Position numbers and translations under genes: made by a program. The notes under the pieces were generated by a model. That model was not told the origin of the DNA, searched no databases, and saw only the letters and a program-made list of their open reading frames with translations. From CAJXVA01 sp963761755 (lineage in GTDB: Bacteria > Myxococcota_A > Polyangia > Nannocystales > Nannocystaceae): DNA of 64,000 nucleotides. The stretch is from positions 1 through 64,000 of the forward strand of contig CAVXIC010000031.1 of assembly GCA_963761755.1 (NCBI GenBank), in the 5' to 3' direction. Shown here piece by piece: positions 1 through 9,550 of this stretch (its first letter is position 1; each line of letters starts with the position of its first letter).

Positions 1-477
1 ACCTCGTCACCGTGGACATCGACCACCCGGATGTGCTCGACGCCTACGTCGATGGTGCGGAGATTCTCGGGTGGGTCGCCCGTCTCGTTGCGCTCGCGAC
101 GGACGTAGCGCTTGATGATCTGGCCGACGGTTCGCCATGCAACGCGCATGAGGGTAGAGACAGTGGTCTTGTCCTTTCGCTGGGCGTGGTAGGCGACATG
201 GCGCTCCATCGGGAGGGTGAAGCGGCTGCAGGACTCTGCCATGGGACGGTCTCGACGACCACGCCGCGCTTCTTGCAGCTGACCCGGCGCGTCCGGTAGC
301 GCAGCAGCGTCTTGACGCCTCCGAATCCAGGTGACGCCAGGTTCGAGCGCGGGAGTCGTAGACGCTTCGCCGCTTCTTGCCGCAACCGCTGCAGCGGGGA
401 ATCTGCCAGCTCGGCTCCACATCGGCGATGAGCGCCTCCTCGCTGAACTCGAGGGCGACGACACTGGTGGCGCGCAT
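1..477 (-). pseudogene. ISL3-like transposase remnant, cut by window edge
   Basis: The first 50 residues from the ATG at 477 read like the N-terminus of ISL3-family transposases: a zinc-finger-type CSGCG followed by YDSRARTWRHLD. After that the homology changes frame: GGVKTLLRYRTRRVSCKKRG lies in a second frame and a region like FTLPMERHVAYHAQRKDK, then QIIKRYVRRERNETGD and a weak GVEHIRVVDVHGDE, in a third. At least two frameshifts make the gene inactive as read. The C-terminal DDE catalytic part would lie left of the window. The ISL3 assignment rests on recognised motifs, not on a search; terminal inverted repeats were not found between 478 and 846. Confidence 0.7.
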
Positions 478-846
478 GCGGGTCGGGCTGCTTTTGGTTG
501 GTGTCGGAACCCCAAGCCCTCACCCGCTGCGCGCTTCTAGGCGCTGCCCAACTACGTTCACGCCGCAGCACGCCCTCGCTTCGCCCCTTCTCCGTTCCCT
601 GGCCGCCCACGAAAGCGTCAGGAGGGCCCACTTTTCGGGGGAAGCCCAGCCATCGAACACGCGGACCGATCTCAAGATGCCGTGTGATCAAGTCGTTTGA
701 ATCAGGGACCATAGTACACTCGACGCGAGACGCACGCCCGGCTCCAGTTTCTCGGCCGCCGCAAGGCGGCGTAGGGCCCGGCCGAATAGAATCGCCCTCG
801 TCCGCTCGACGGGAGCGCGTCGTTTACTAGGGCGACCTGGCAGGGG
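478..846. other. Gene-free stretch of 369 bases
   Basis: It lies between the divergent transposase remnant and the phospholipase D-like remnant. No open frame here resembles a protein, and I see no convincing inverted repeat, terminator or RNA gene. It may include the outer end of the insertion sequence, but no terminal repeat could be paired because the other end lies outside the window. Confidence 0.5.
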
Positions 847-2065
847 ATGGGTGTAGCTCGGGCAGAACTGGCGACGAATCTTGGCGAGCGGCACTCGACG
901 CTCGATACTGCGGCACGCGAGCAGGTCTTGGAGCGGGCGCTGGGCTACGCGTTCTCGACCGGTAACGCCGTTCGGCGGCTAAAGAACGGCGACGAGATCT
1001 TTCCCGAGATGCTCGACGCCGTGAAGAACGCGCAGCACACCATCGCGTTCATCACCTTCGTCTACTGGACCGGCGACATCGCGGAGACCTTCGCGTCGGC
1101 GCTCGCCGAGGCCGCTCATCGGGGCGTGACGGTGATGATCCTCCTCGACGCGGTCGGGGCGGCGAAGATGCAGCCGACTGGTCGAGGAGCGACTCGAACG
1201 CGCCGGCGCCCAGGTCGTTTGGTTTCGGCCCAAGAGCACCTGGAGGATCTGGCGCATCAGCCACCGCACCCACCGAAAACTGCTCGTCGTCGACCACGCG
1301 GTCGCCTACACGGGCGGGGTCGGGATCGCCAAAGAGTGGGAGGGCGACGGCAAGCGGCCCGGGTGCTGGCGCGATGACCACTTTCGAATCGAGGGACCCG
1401 CCGTCGAGACGCTGTGGTCCGCTTTCGTGGGCTCTTGGATGGAAACGGTTCAAACGCTTCCGCTGGGCTGGAGCGAGCCCCGACCAACGCCGAACAGGCG
1501 CCGCGGCCACCGGGGCAACGCGTCCCTTCAAGTCGTTCGAGGGACCGCAAGCGTCGGCTGGAGCGACGTCGCCACCGCGCTCCACGCCACGCTCAGCCTC
1601 GCCAGTCTCGCATTGGAATTCAGACCGCCTACTTCATGCCGGACTCGCACCTCAACCGGCTGCTCATCGACAAGGTGGTCATTGTCGAAGTGCGAATCCT
1701 GGTCCCGGGCCCGCACCAAGACCAGGCCCTCGTCGCTCTCGCCAATGACGAGCGCATCATCCCCCTGCTCCAGGCCGGCGCCGAGCTCCATACCTACATG
1801 CCATCGATGATGCATGCGAAGATCGTGACCGTCGACGGCGCGCTCGCGATGTTCGGCTCGGCGAACTTCAACTACCGCTCCTTGCGCAAGGATGACGAGC
1901 TCATCGTGACAACGTCAGACGCCAGGAGCTGGTCGCTCAGCTCGACGCCGACTTCGACGAAGACCTCGAGCTGTGCGAGCGATCGAGCCCGGCGACGTCG
2001 TCGGCCGGCCTTGGTACAGACGGCTGCTCAGCAAGGTCGTGTCCTCCTTCCGCACCGAGCTTTGA
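847..2065 (+). pseudogene. Cardiolipin synthase-like phospholipase D protein, multiply frameshifted
   Basis: Phospholipase D-superfamily enzymes of this type join two phosphatidyl groups to make cardiolipin at the inner membrane. Two HKD motifs are present but in different frames: HRKLLVVD at 1271-1294 and HAKIVTVD at 1813-1836, the latter followed by GSANFNYRSLRKDDEL. The N-terminal part (847-1180) reads NGDEIFPEMLDAVKNAQ and VYWTGDIAETF. The frame shifts near 1177, again between about 1520 and 1610, near 1910 and near 1978. The C-terminal piece WYRRLLSKVVSSFRTEL stops at 2063-2065. No transmembrane N-terminus is seen, as in the ClsB-like short forms. The gene is either decayed or carries several sequencing errors. 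Bases 2066-2332 hold nothing recognisable. Confidence 0.8.
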
Positions 2066-2332
2066 GGCCGTAGCTGGAGCGGCTGTGTCCGATAATCTCT
2101 GTGTCGGACTGAGCGCATGCCCGTCCAGCGAACCCGAGGAGTCGCGTCTCGAGATGGCGTGCAGAGCGGACGATGCCGCGGTGAGCAAGTGTTGGCCCGC
2201 TCGAGGTCGATGAGGCCCAGTACGTGACAGACTGCCAAGCGTCGGAGCCAGAGTCCGGGACGCGGCTCGAATGTCGTGCTATGGGGTTGGAGAGAGACCG
2301 CGACGTCGACCGCGTTGGGGAGGTCTGTAGAG

Positions 2333-2695
2333 ATGAAGGGGATTCGGGGCCGGGCCGTCCACGGCCTGCTGAACACGCTGGCCCTCGTCGGGGCTTTGGG
2401 GGCGGCCGGGGGCTGCCAACCGTGCTTGGACTTCGACTGTTCTGGAGGTTTCGTGTGGGTCGGTCTCGTGCCCGATGGAGCGCAGGAGGTCGAGGTTCGG
2501 GTTGAGACACCCCAGAGCGTCTTCGTGCACGAGTGCACGCTCTTCGGCGACGCAACGAGTCCGGAGGATCGCTGCGTGCTGGAGGTCGAACGCCTCGGTC
2601 CGGACTCAACCGAACAGAGCGCCGGAGCTGGGCCGGATCGTCTACGTGGTCCGCGACGGAGATCAGGCCGTGCTCCGGCAGCACCGTCTGCGTGA
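2333..2695 (+). CDS. Small predicted lipoprotein, C-terminus possibly frameshifted
   Basis: The ATG at 2333 starts a typical lipoprotein signal: MKGIRG, a hydrophobic stretch, then a lipobox LGAAGGC with Cys at about residue 28. The body is short and acidic and has a second Cys pair (CLDFDC). After about 2620 this frame turns Arg/Gly-rich and stops at 2693-2695. The next frame instead reads GRIVYVVRDGDQAVLRQHRL and stops at 2697-2699, which looks more protein-like, so a one-base shift near 2620 is likely. No family is recognised. I chose the start at 2333 rather than the in-frame upstream ATG because it begins the signal peptide. Confidence 0.55.
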   Translation: MKGIRGRAVHGLLNTLALVGALGAAGGCQPCLDFDCSGGFVWVGLVPDGAQEVEVRVETPQSVFVHECTLFGDATSPEDRCVLEVERLGPDSTEQSAGAGPDRLRGPRRRSGRAPAAPSA

Positions 2696-2724
2696 CTGAG
2701 CGCGGTGCGAGCGGACGCGGGCGG

Positions 2725-3428
2725 CTACCGTGACAGGAGCCGGTCCTGCTGCAGCCGCCACATGATCTTCGCCATGCGGCCCGCTACCGGACCCGCGGTG
2801 AAAGAGCAGGCCGAAGCGCCGACCGTCCTTGCGGCGGACCTCACACTGCAGGCGGCAGCTCCAGCGAGCCGTGCGTCAGTCTGAGCGAAAGGACCGCGCC
2901 GACCTCGACCCGCTGGGCCCGCAGGGCGTCCATCTCGATCAGCAGGCCGCTGAGGCTGATGTCGACCGGCTGGACGCCGCCGCGCACCCCTTCGCCCTGC
3001 ACGATGGCTGCGGTCAGCGATCCCGGTGGGACCGGAACGCGGACCGCGGAGCGTCGCGTGCCCGCCTGCAGCCGCGCAGGGATCGCGAGCGTGACGATGG
3101 CCCCGTTCGTCCCGCCGTTCGTCCCGCCGGCGGGACCCTGTCCCGTGTCGACGGCGGTGATCTCCGAGACGAAGCCCTTCGTTCCGTCGTTGGAGGGGTA
3201 GGTCACCACCGCGGTGCTGCCCAGCAGCGTACCGTCGGGGGGGTTGGGAATCTCGATCAGGACGCCATCGTCCGATGCCGAGCACAGCCGTCCCGTGCAT
3301 GAAACGGACATGTGCGCGGCCATGAGCGAGACCGGGGTCTTCGAGCTGCACGCAACCTGAAGCAGGGGCACCACCAGCGAGCGGAGCGCTCGCTGGGCCT
3401 GCGGGGTGTTGCCTTCGTTGCCGGTCAT
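2725..3428 (-). pseudogene. PilZ-domain protein with two frameshifts
   Basis: PilZ domains bind cyclic di-GMP and control motility or envelope functions. The conserved core is split between frames. Residues from the ATG at 3428 include the RRSAVRVPVPPGS strand and VDISLSGLLIEMDALRAQ. Near 2848 the frame shifts to LQCEVRRKDGRRFGLLF, and near 2795 it shifts again to AGPVAGRMAKIMWRLQQDRL, the usual helix closing such proteins, with TAG at 2725-2727. Restoring the frame gives about 230 residues. The early RxxxR plus DxSxxG pattern expected for c-di-GMP binding appears as RRSAVR and DISLSG. It lies downstream of the DUF1993 gene on the same strand. Every frame break leaves the rest plausible, so sequencing error is as likely as decay. 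Confidence 0.65.
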
Positions 3429-3480
3429 CGCGGTCGCCCCTGCGAGGGTACGGCCTCCTCGCGCCCCCTGTCATCCGGCG

Positions 3481-3997
3481 TCAGGCGGGGTCGCGCTTGC
3501 TGAGCGTCCCAAGATAGTCCCGCTTGCCGACGCCGACGCCGTTGTGTCGGAGGATCGGTCGACGTGGGCGGCGTGGAGGTAGAAGCTCGGCGTACGTGCT
3601 CGAGCAGGTAGTCGTGCGTGTCCATCACTTGGCCCTTCCATCGCGGCTGCGTGACGGTGCGGCTGGCCGCGTCCCCGAAGTCCCCTTCGGACAGCGTCTG
3701 CAGCCCCTCGAGCGTGGATGCGATGCGGGCGCGCAGCTCCGCAATCGTCGTCTCTTCGTCGGGCTCGGACGCCGTCTCCTTGCCCGTGATGCGCGAGGCG
3801 CCGAGTCGAGCCGTGTCGCATGCGATTTGGACCTGGCGGCCCAGGGCGAACTGGTCGGGGGCGAGGCGCTGGGTCACGAGCACGTCGACGTCGAAACCCT
3901 TGGCCTCGGCGTGCGCGGCTGCGGTGGCGAGCCACGTGTCCATTTGCGCGAGTTGCTTGGTCAGCTGCCCGAAGATCTGGAGGTACATCGCGCGCAT
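3481..3997 (-). pseudogene. DUF1993 family protein with two frameshifts
   Basis: DUF1993 proteins are about 170 residues, alpha-helical and distantly like DinB-fold proteins; their function is not settled. The ATG at 3997 begins MRAMYLQIFGQLTKQLAQMD, followed by DQFALGRQVQIACDTAR and EETTIAELRARI, all family hallmarks. The signature C-terminus appears in two other frames: FYLHAAHVDR near 3560-3590 and ILRHNGVGVGKRDYLG near 3500-3535, ending at the stop 3481-3483. Two single-base indels restore a full-length gene. The PilZ gene follows 52 bases downstream on the same strand. Family assignment is firm; whether the shifts are real is unknown. Confidence 0.75.
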
Positions 3998-4042
3998 ACT
4001 ACAGCGCGCGCGCGGTGCTGACCGATCCGTCGGCGCTTCTCG

Positions 4043-5422
4043 TCACGGTCGGACAGGAGCAGGCGAGACGTCCTGTCCCTGGCCGGCGGCTGCGACGATG
4101 TCCGGGACACAGTCGTCGTTGACGTCGACGATCTCCATCCCGGTGACGCTCTGCGGGCACTCGAAGGCCGTCGCATCGGTGAAGCTCTGGTCGCCATTGG
4201 AGAAGCGGACCTCGATGAACGCGGCTGACCTGGTCACGACGTCGTCCACGCCGTCGGCGTCGATGTCTGCGACGCGAACGCGCTGGAGCGCGTCGGCGAC
4301 GATGGTCCCCGGGGTCGTCGAGACGCCGCCGCCGGCCTGGCCGTAGAACACCCGCAGGTCGTCGGCCGTAGTCAGCGCGAGGTCGAGCAGCGCGTCGCCA
4401 TCGAAGTACCCGACGTCGGCACCGGTGATCGTCGACCCGGTCACCAGCGTCGGCTCGGCGGTGAAGACGCCCGCCCCATCGCCCGCCAAGATCTGCAGCT
4501 CGTTGGAGTTGTACTCCGCGGTCAGGATGTCGACGTTGCCGTCCCCCGTGATGTCCGCGATTCGGATGACGCTGCCGTTGTTTCCGCCGTAGCCGACGGG
4601 ATCGCCGTAGTCCTCCGTGTTCGCGCCCAGGCGCACATCGAGGTTCACGGCGCCGACGTAGGCGATGTCGAGGATGTCGTCTGCGTTCAAGTCGCCGAGA
4701 TCGATCGCCCGGACGTAGGTGAAGTCGTAGATCTGCCGGCTCGGCCAGTTCCCCGCACCGTCGCCGCGCATGACCCACAGCTCGACCGGGCTCTCCATGT
4801 GGACGAAGAGGTCGACGGTGTCGTCGGCGATCGCGCCCAGCCGAACGCGGTCGGGGAAGCCGTCGCTGTCCAAGATGACCACGCCTTGGGAGGTGAAGCC
4901 TCCTTCTCCATCCCCGAAGAAGGACTCCACGGATCCTTCGCTGCGCGCGACGGTGATGAAGTCGACGTTGCCATCGCCGTTGATGTCGGCGACGTCGACG
5001 TCGGTGCTGCCGTGCTCGGTGAGGACGGTCGTGAGCAGGTAGGGCGCCTCGGCAGGGGTCGGCGCGCCGCTGGGGCAGTCGGACGGATCGCCGGTCGAGG
5101 ACGCGTCGGTCTCGGCGGTCGTCGGATCCTCGGTGGTACCGGAGTCCGCGGTCGGTGAGGTCGTCGGCGCCTCGGTGGTGCCCGCGGACGGGTTCGGATC
5201 GGTTTCGGTCGGCGTGGTCGCGGTCGAGGTCGGTGGCGTCGTCGCCCCCGACGTCATCGTCGTGCTGCCGGTGCCGTCGGTGTCTGCGCTGGTTTGCTGC
5301 GGATCGTCGGGGTTGAAGCAGCCGCTGAGCGTCAATCCGCACAGCAACGCGCCGGCCCGCAGCGGCGCCCTTGAAGAATCCCTGCCACCTCGAGAGCCGT
5401 TCGCCCTGCCAACCAAATGCAT
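4043..5422 (-). CDS. FG-GAP/VCBS-repeat surface lipoprotein
   Basis: This 459-residue protein has an N-terminal signal with the lipobox LTLSGC (Cys at about residue 35), then some 80 residues rich in Thr, Ser, Asp and Gly, then a beta-propeller made of FG-GAP/VCBS repeats. The repeats carry calcium-binding-like Asp motifs: DVADINGDGNVDF, DLGDLNADDILDI, RIADITGDGNVDIL, RVADIDADGVDDVV and EIVDVNDDCVPDIV. Such propellers usually mediate adhesion or ligand binding outside the cell; no catalytic residues are evident. It is transcribed away from tex, with only about 60 bases between their starts. The start is the first Met before the signal; a later Met is not available. Confidence 0.85.
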   Translation of the reverse strand: MHLVGRANGSRGGRDSSRAPLRAGALLCGLTLSGCFNPDDPQQTSADTDGTGSTTMTSGATTPPTSTATTPTETDPNPSAGTTEAPTTSPTADSGTTEDPTTAETDASSTGDPSDCPSGAPTPAEAPYLLTTVLTEHGSTDVDVADINGDGNVDFITVARSEGSVESFFGDGEGGFTSQGVVILDSDGFPDRVRLGAIADDTVDLFVHMESPVELWVMRGDGAGNWPSRQIYDFTYVRAIDLGDLNADDILDIAYVGAVNLDVRLGANTEDYGDPVGYGGNNGSVIRIADITGDGNVDILTAEYNSNELQILAGDGAGVFTAEPTLVTGSTITGADVGYFDGDALLDLALTTADDLRVFYGQAGGGVSTTPGTIVADALQRVRVADIDADGVDDVVTRSAAFIEVRFSNGDQSFTDATAFECPQSVTGMEIVDVNDDCVPDIVAAAGQGQDVSPAPVRP

Positions 5423-5484
5423 GGCTGCATCCTACCCAACTGCTGGCGCGTGTGGTGATGGCAGCCTCGGTGTAGCCTCAGGCC

Positions 5485-7623
5485 GTGGCAGCTCCGCTCC
5501 AGCCCCGGTTCGAACGCGTCGCGGCGACGCTCTCGCTGCAGCCGAAGCAGGTTCAGTCGGTCGCGCGGTTGCTCGAGGACAAGGCCACCGTCCCCTTCAT
5601 CGCGCGATATCGAAAGGAAGCCACCGGGTCGCTGGACGAGGTCGCCGTCGCGGCCGTCCGGGACCAGCTGGGGCTGCTCGCCGAGCTCGACAAGCGCCGC
5701 GAGGCGATCGTGGCCTCCCTCAACGAGCGGGGACTGCTCTCGGCCGAGCTTGCCGGTCGCATCGCGGGTGCCCAAGGCCGCGCCGAGCTCGAAGACCTCT
5801 ACTTGCCCTTTCGTCCCCGGCGCACGACTCGGGCCAGCACGGCGCGGGAGCGCGGCCTGGAGCCGCTGGCCGATGCGATCGCCGCTGCGGATGGCCGCCG
5901 GATCGACGCGCGGGCCTTCGTGGACGGCGAGCGAGGCGTGGAGAGCCCCCAGGACGCGCTCGCAGGTGCGCGGGACATCATCGCCGAGCGCATCAGCGAG
6001 GACGCGGCGGCACGCGGGGAGCTGCGCGCCGTGTTCGCGGACCAGGGCCGATTGACGGCCAAGGTCATCAAGTCGAAGCGAGAGGAGGGCTCGAAGTACC
6101 GCGACTACTTCGACTGGGGCGAGCCGCTGCGACGCGCGCCTTCGCACCGCGTCCTGGCGGTGCTGCGCGGCGCGGCCGAGGGCTACCTGCGCGTGACCGC
6201 TCGACCCGATGAGGCCGAGGCGCTGCGTCGGCTGCGTCGGCGGTTCGGTGCGGGGCGAGGGGTTGCAGCCGAGCAGCTCGAGCTCGCGCTCACCGACGCC
6301 TACAAGCGGCTCCTGCAGCCCTCGCTCGAGAAGGAGGCGATCGCGGCCGTAAAACTCCGGGCGGACCAGGAGGCCATCGACGTGTTCGCGACCAACCTGC
6401 GCGAGGTGCTGATGGCGGCGCCACTGGGGCACAAGCCGGTCTTGGCGGTCGATCCGGGGTTTCGGACCGGCTGCAAGTGCGCCGTCCTCGACGGCTACGG
6501 CGCGCTGCTGCACCACATGACGATCTTCCCGCACACCGGTGGATCCCGAGCCGAAGCCGCCGGTGCCGCAGTGCGAGAGGCGTGCACCCGGTTTGCCGTC
6601 GAGGCGATCGCGATCGGCAACGGCACCACCGGGCGGGAGACCGAGGCCTTCGTCCGCAGCCTGGAGCTGGACATCCCCGCGATCGCGGTCGACGAGAGCG
6701 GCGCGTCGATCTACAGCGCCAGCGCCGTGGCGCGAGAGGAGTTCCCCGACCTCGATCTCACGGTGCGCGGTGCGGTCTCGATCGGGCGGCGCCTTCAGGA
6801 TCCGCTGGCCGAGCTGGTCAAGCTCGACCCGAAGTCGATCGGCGTCGGCCAGTACCAGCACGACGTCGACCCGCGCGCGCTGGCGGCCAGCCTCGCCGAC
6901 ACGATCGAACGTGCCGTCAACGCGGTCGGGGTCGAGCTCAACGCGGCCAGCCCGCAGCTGCTCGCCCACGTCGCCGGGCTGGGCACCAAGCTCGCCGCCG
7001 CCATCGTCGAGTACAGAGCTGCGCACGGTCCGTTTCGAGACCGCGCCTCGCTGACCGCGGTCCCGCGCCTGGGCGCTCGGGCCTTTCAGCAGGCGGCGGG
7101 TTTCCTGAGGGTCCGCGATGCCGCGCACCCACTGGACCGCAGCGCGGTGCACCCGGAGCGCTACGCCCTGGTGGAGCAGATCGCCCAGGACCTGGGCTGC
7201 ACGGTCCTGGACCTGCTCGGCGATCCCCAGCGGCGGGCGGCGATCGACATCGACGCCTACGTCACCGACGAAGTCGGGCGCCCGACGCTCGAGGACATCG
7301 TCGCCGAGCTCGGCAAGCCGGGGCGAGACCCGCGCCCTGCATTCGAGGTGTTCCGCTTCGCCGACGTCCACGACCTCGCAGACCTGCAGCCGGGCATGGT
7401 GCTGCCGGGAATCGTGACCAACGTGACGAGCTTCGGCGCGTTCGTGGACATCGGGGTCCACAACGACGGCCTGGTGCACGTGTCCCAGCTCGCGGACCGC
7501 TTCGTGCGCGACCCGAGCGAGGTCGTGCGCGTCCGCCAGAAGGTGCAGGTGACCGTGACGCAGGTCGACCTCGACCGCAAGCGAATCGCGCTCTCGATGC
7601 GGTCCGATGGGGGCGGGTGCTAG
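5485..7623 (+). CDS. tex: Tex family RNA-binding transcription accessory protein
   Basis: Tex is a cytoplasmic nucleic-acid-binding protein linked to transcription and RNA turnover. The 712 residues match the usual 710-780. In order: N-terminal helical part with SVARLLEDKATVPFIARYRK, the central KVIKSKREEGSKYRDYFDW segment, a YqgF/RNase H-like domain beginning VLAVDPGFRTGCKCAV near residue 320, a helix-hairpin-helix region around 490-555, and a C-terminal S1 domain at about 634-705 (GIVTNVTSFGAFVDIGV and GLVHVSQL). The start is GTG at 5485; no upstream ATG extends the conserved N-terminus. It stands alone, with a 162-base gap to the next gene that shows no clear hairpin. Confidence 0.95.
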   Translation: MAAPLQPRFERVAATLSLQPKQVQSVARLLEDKATVPFIARYRKEATGSLDEVAVAAVRDQLGLLAELDKRREAIVASLNERGLLSAELAGRIAGAQGRAELEDLYLPFRPRRTTRASTARERGLEPLADAIAAADGRRIDARAFVDGERGVESPQDALAGARDIIAERISEDAAARGELRAVFADQGRLTAKVIKSKREEGSKYRDYFDWGEPLRRAPSHRVLAVLRGAAEGYLRVTARPDEAEALRRLRRRFGAGRGVAAEQLELALTDAYKRLLQPSLEKEAIAAVKLRADQEAIDVFATNLREVLMAAPLGHKPVLAVDPGFRTGCKCAVLDGYGALLHHMTIFPHTGGSRAEAAGAAVREACTRFAVEAIAIGNGTTGRETEAFVRSLELDIPAIAVDESGASIYSASAVAREEFPDLDLTVRGAVSIGRRLQDPLAELVKLDPKSIGVGQYQHDVDPRALAASLADTIERAVNAVGVELNAASPQLLAHVAGLGTKLAAAIVEYRAAHGPFRDRASLTAVPRLGARAFQQAAGFLRVRDAAHPLDRSAVHPERYALVEQIAQDLGCTVLDLLGDPQRRAAIDIDAYVTDEVGRPTLEDIVAELGKPGRDPRPAFEVFRFADVHDLADLQPGMVLPGIVTNVTSFGAFVDIGVHNDGLVHVSQLADRFVRDPSEVVRVRQKVQVTVTQVDLDRKRIALSMRSDGGGC

Positions 7624-7785
7624 CACTGCTCGCTGCTTGGACCTCACGTTGCCGCACAGACGGACCTCGATGGCGTGCACGACCGCCCTGCGCGAATGCT
7701 TGCGTTCCCCTCTTGGCCGATCGCTGCGCGTCGACCACACTGTGCCCGCGCCCGGGGTCCTGACCAACGAGGCGCCCGAGAAGTC

Positions 7786-9546
7786 ATGCAGCACTACACC
7801 GCGCCCATCGACGACATGATGTTTCAACTCGCCGCCTTCGGTTACGACGAAGTGGCGAAGCTCGACCGCTTCGAGGCCTTCGATCTCGAGACCACGCGGC
7901 TGTTCCTCGAGCAGACCGGCACCCTGGCATCGGAGGTGCTCCTGCCGTCCAACCGCGCCGGCGACACCGAGGGGACGTCGTGGGATCCGCAGACGGGGGA
8001 TGTGACCACCGCCCGCGGCTATGAGGCGGGGCACCAAGCCCTGGCGGAGAACGGGTTCTACGGGCTGACCGCCGACGTCGAGCACGGTGGCGGCGGCGCT
8101 CCGATCTCGCTGGGCACGTTGGCCAAGGAGATGCTGATGTCGGGCAACAAGTCGCTGTCGATGTGCCCGGGCCTGACCAACGGGCTCATCGAGGCGATCG
8201 AGGCGTTCGGATCGGACGAGCAGAAGGAGACCTACCTGCCCAAGCTCGCCTCGGGCGAGTGGACCGGGACCATGTGCCTCACCGAGGCGCACAGCGGTAC
8301 GGACCTCGGGCTGCTGAGCACGAAGGCCGAGGTCCATGGCGACCACTTCAAGCTCACCGGCGGCAAGATCTGGATCACGTGGGGGGAGCACGGGCTCTCG
8401 GACAACATCGTCCACTTGGTGCTGGCCCGGCTTCCGGACGCGCCCGCGGGCATCAAGGGCATCAGCACGTTCCTCGTCCCGAAGTTCCTTCCCGACGGCA
8501 GCCGCAACCCGATCACGTGCACGGGCCTGGAGCACAAGATGGGCATCCACGGTTCGCCCACCTGCGTGATGTCGCTCGAGCAGGCGGAGGGCTGGCTGGT
8601 CGGCGAGCCCCACAAGGGGATGCGCACGATGTTCGTCATGATGAACGCGGCCCGGCTCTTCACGGGTCTGGAGGGCGTGTCGCTGGGAGAGATCGCCTAC
8701 CAGGCCGCGCTGTCGTTCGCCAAGGAGCGCCGACAGAGCCGCGCGATGGCGCCGGACAAGCGCGAGGAGGGCAAGGGCGCGGACACCATCCTCGTGCACC
8801 CCGACGTGCGACGGATGCTGCTCGACGTCAAGTCGACGACCCAAGCCCTGCGCGGGCTGGCGGTGTTCATCTCGGCCAACATCGACCTCTCGGCGGGTCA
8901 CCCCGACCAGGCCAAGCGTCAGGAAGCCGAGGACCTCGTCGCCTTGATGATTCCGATCATGAAGGCCTACGGGACCGAGCGCGGGTTCAAGAACGTGTCG
9001 GACTCCATGCAGGTCTGCGGCGGCATGGGCTACACGGTCGACGGAGAGATCGAGCAGTACCTGCGAGACCTTCGCATCGCGATGATCTACGAGGGCACCG
9101 ACCACATTCAGGCCCTCGACCTGGTCGGGCGCAAGCTGGGGTTGGCCGACGGCCGGCTGTACAGGGTCTTCGGCAAGAAGGTGCGGGAGGTCATCGAGGT
9201 TGCGGGGTCCAACGAGTCCACCGCGTCCTTCGGGACGGCGCTCGGGGAGGCGCTGGGCGCCCTCGATGCGGCCACGATGGCGCTGGGGAAGCGCGCGTCG
9301 AAGGACCCGGAGGTGATGGGCGCCTCGGCGTCGACGTACCTGAGCGCGTTTGGCCTGGTGGTGTGCGGGTTCTCGCTGCTCACCCAGGCCAACTACGCGG
9401 TCGCGGCCAAGACGGACAACGCGCGCGCCAAGCTGGGCGTGACCCGGCACTTCTTCGACCGGGTGCTGCCGGAGATTCAGGGGCACTTCGCGATCTTGGA
9501 CGCGCCGCACGAGGCGATCACGACGTTCGACGACGCGGACTTCTGA
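7786..9546 (+). CDS. Acyl-CoA dehydrogenase (long, 586-residue type)
   Basis: FAD enzyme that introduces the alpha,beta double bond in acyl-CoA, the first step of beta-oxidation. The start ATG at 7786 gives MQHYTAPIDDMMF, the usual opening of the approx. 590-residue subfamily; the open frame extends further upstream but that part is Arg-rich and unlike the family. Motifs: CLTEAHSGTDLG for the flavin-binding middle domain, KIWITWGEH, the helical C-terminal half with GGMGYTVDGEIEQYLRD, and MIYEGTDHIQALDLVGRK with the catalytic base Glu near residue 436. The last 130 residues are the extra C-terminal domain of this subfamily. It converges on the TatT gene, with only 4 bases between the stop codons. 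No partner electron-transfer flavoprotein gene lies nearby. Confidence 0.93.
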   Translation: MQHYTAPIDDMMFQLAAFGYDEVAKLDRFEAFDLETTRLFLEQTGTLASEVLLPSNRAGDTEGTSWDPQTGDVTTARGYEAGHQALAENGFYGLTADVEHGGGGAPISLGTLAKEMLMSGNKSLSMCPGLTNGLIEAIEAFGSDEQKETYLPKLASGEWTGTMCLTEAHSGTDLGLLSTKAEVHGDHFKLTGGKIWITWGEHGLSDNIVHLVLARLPDAPAGIKGISTFLVPKFLPDGSRNPITCTGLEHKMGIHGSPTCVMSLEQAEGWLVGEPHKGMRTMFVMMNAARLFTGLEGVSLGEIAYQAALSFAKERRQSRAMAPDKREEGKGADTILVHPDVRRMLLDVKSTTQALRGLAVFISANIDLSAGHPDQAKRQEAEDLVALMIPIMKAYGTERGFKNVSDSMQVCGGMGYTVDGEIEQYLRDLRIAMIYEGTDHIQALDLVGRKLGLADGRLYRVFGKKVREVIEVAGSNESTASFGTALGEALGALDAATMALGKRASKDPEVMGASASTYLSAFGLVVCGFSLLTQANYAVAAKTDNARAKLGVTRHFFDRVLPEIQGHFAILDAPHEAITTFDDADF

Positions 9547-9550
9547 GCGG

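Noticed and set aside
5332..9510. A 1392-codon open frame on the minus strand
   Set aside because: It is antisense to tex and the acyl-CoA dehydrogenase, both certain, and its translation is rich in Arg, His and Ala with no motif; high GC leaves such frames open by chance.
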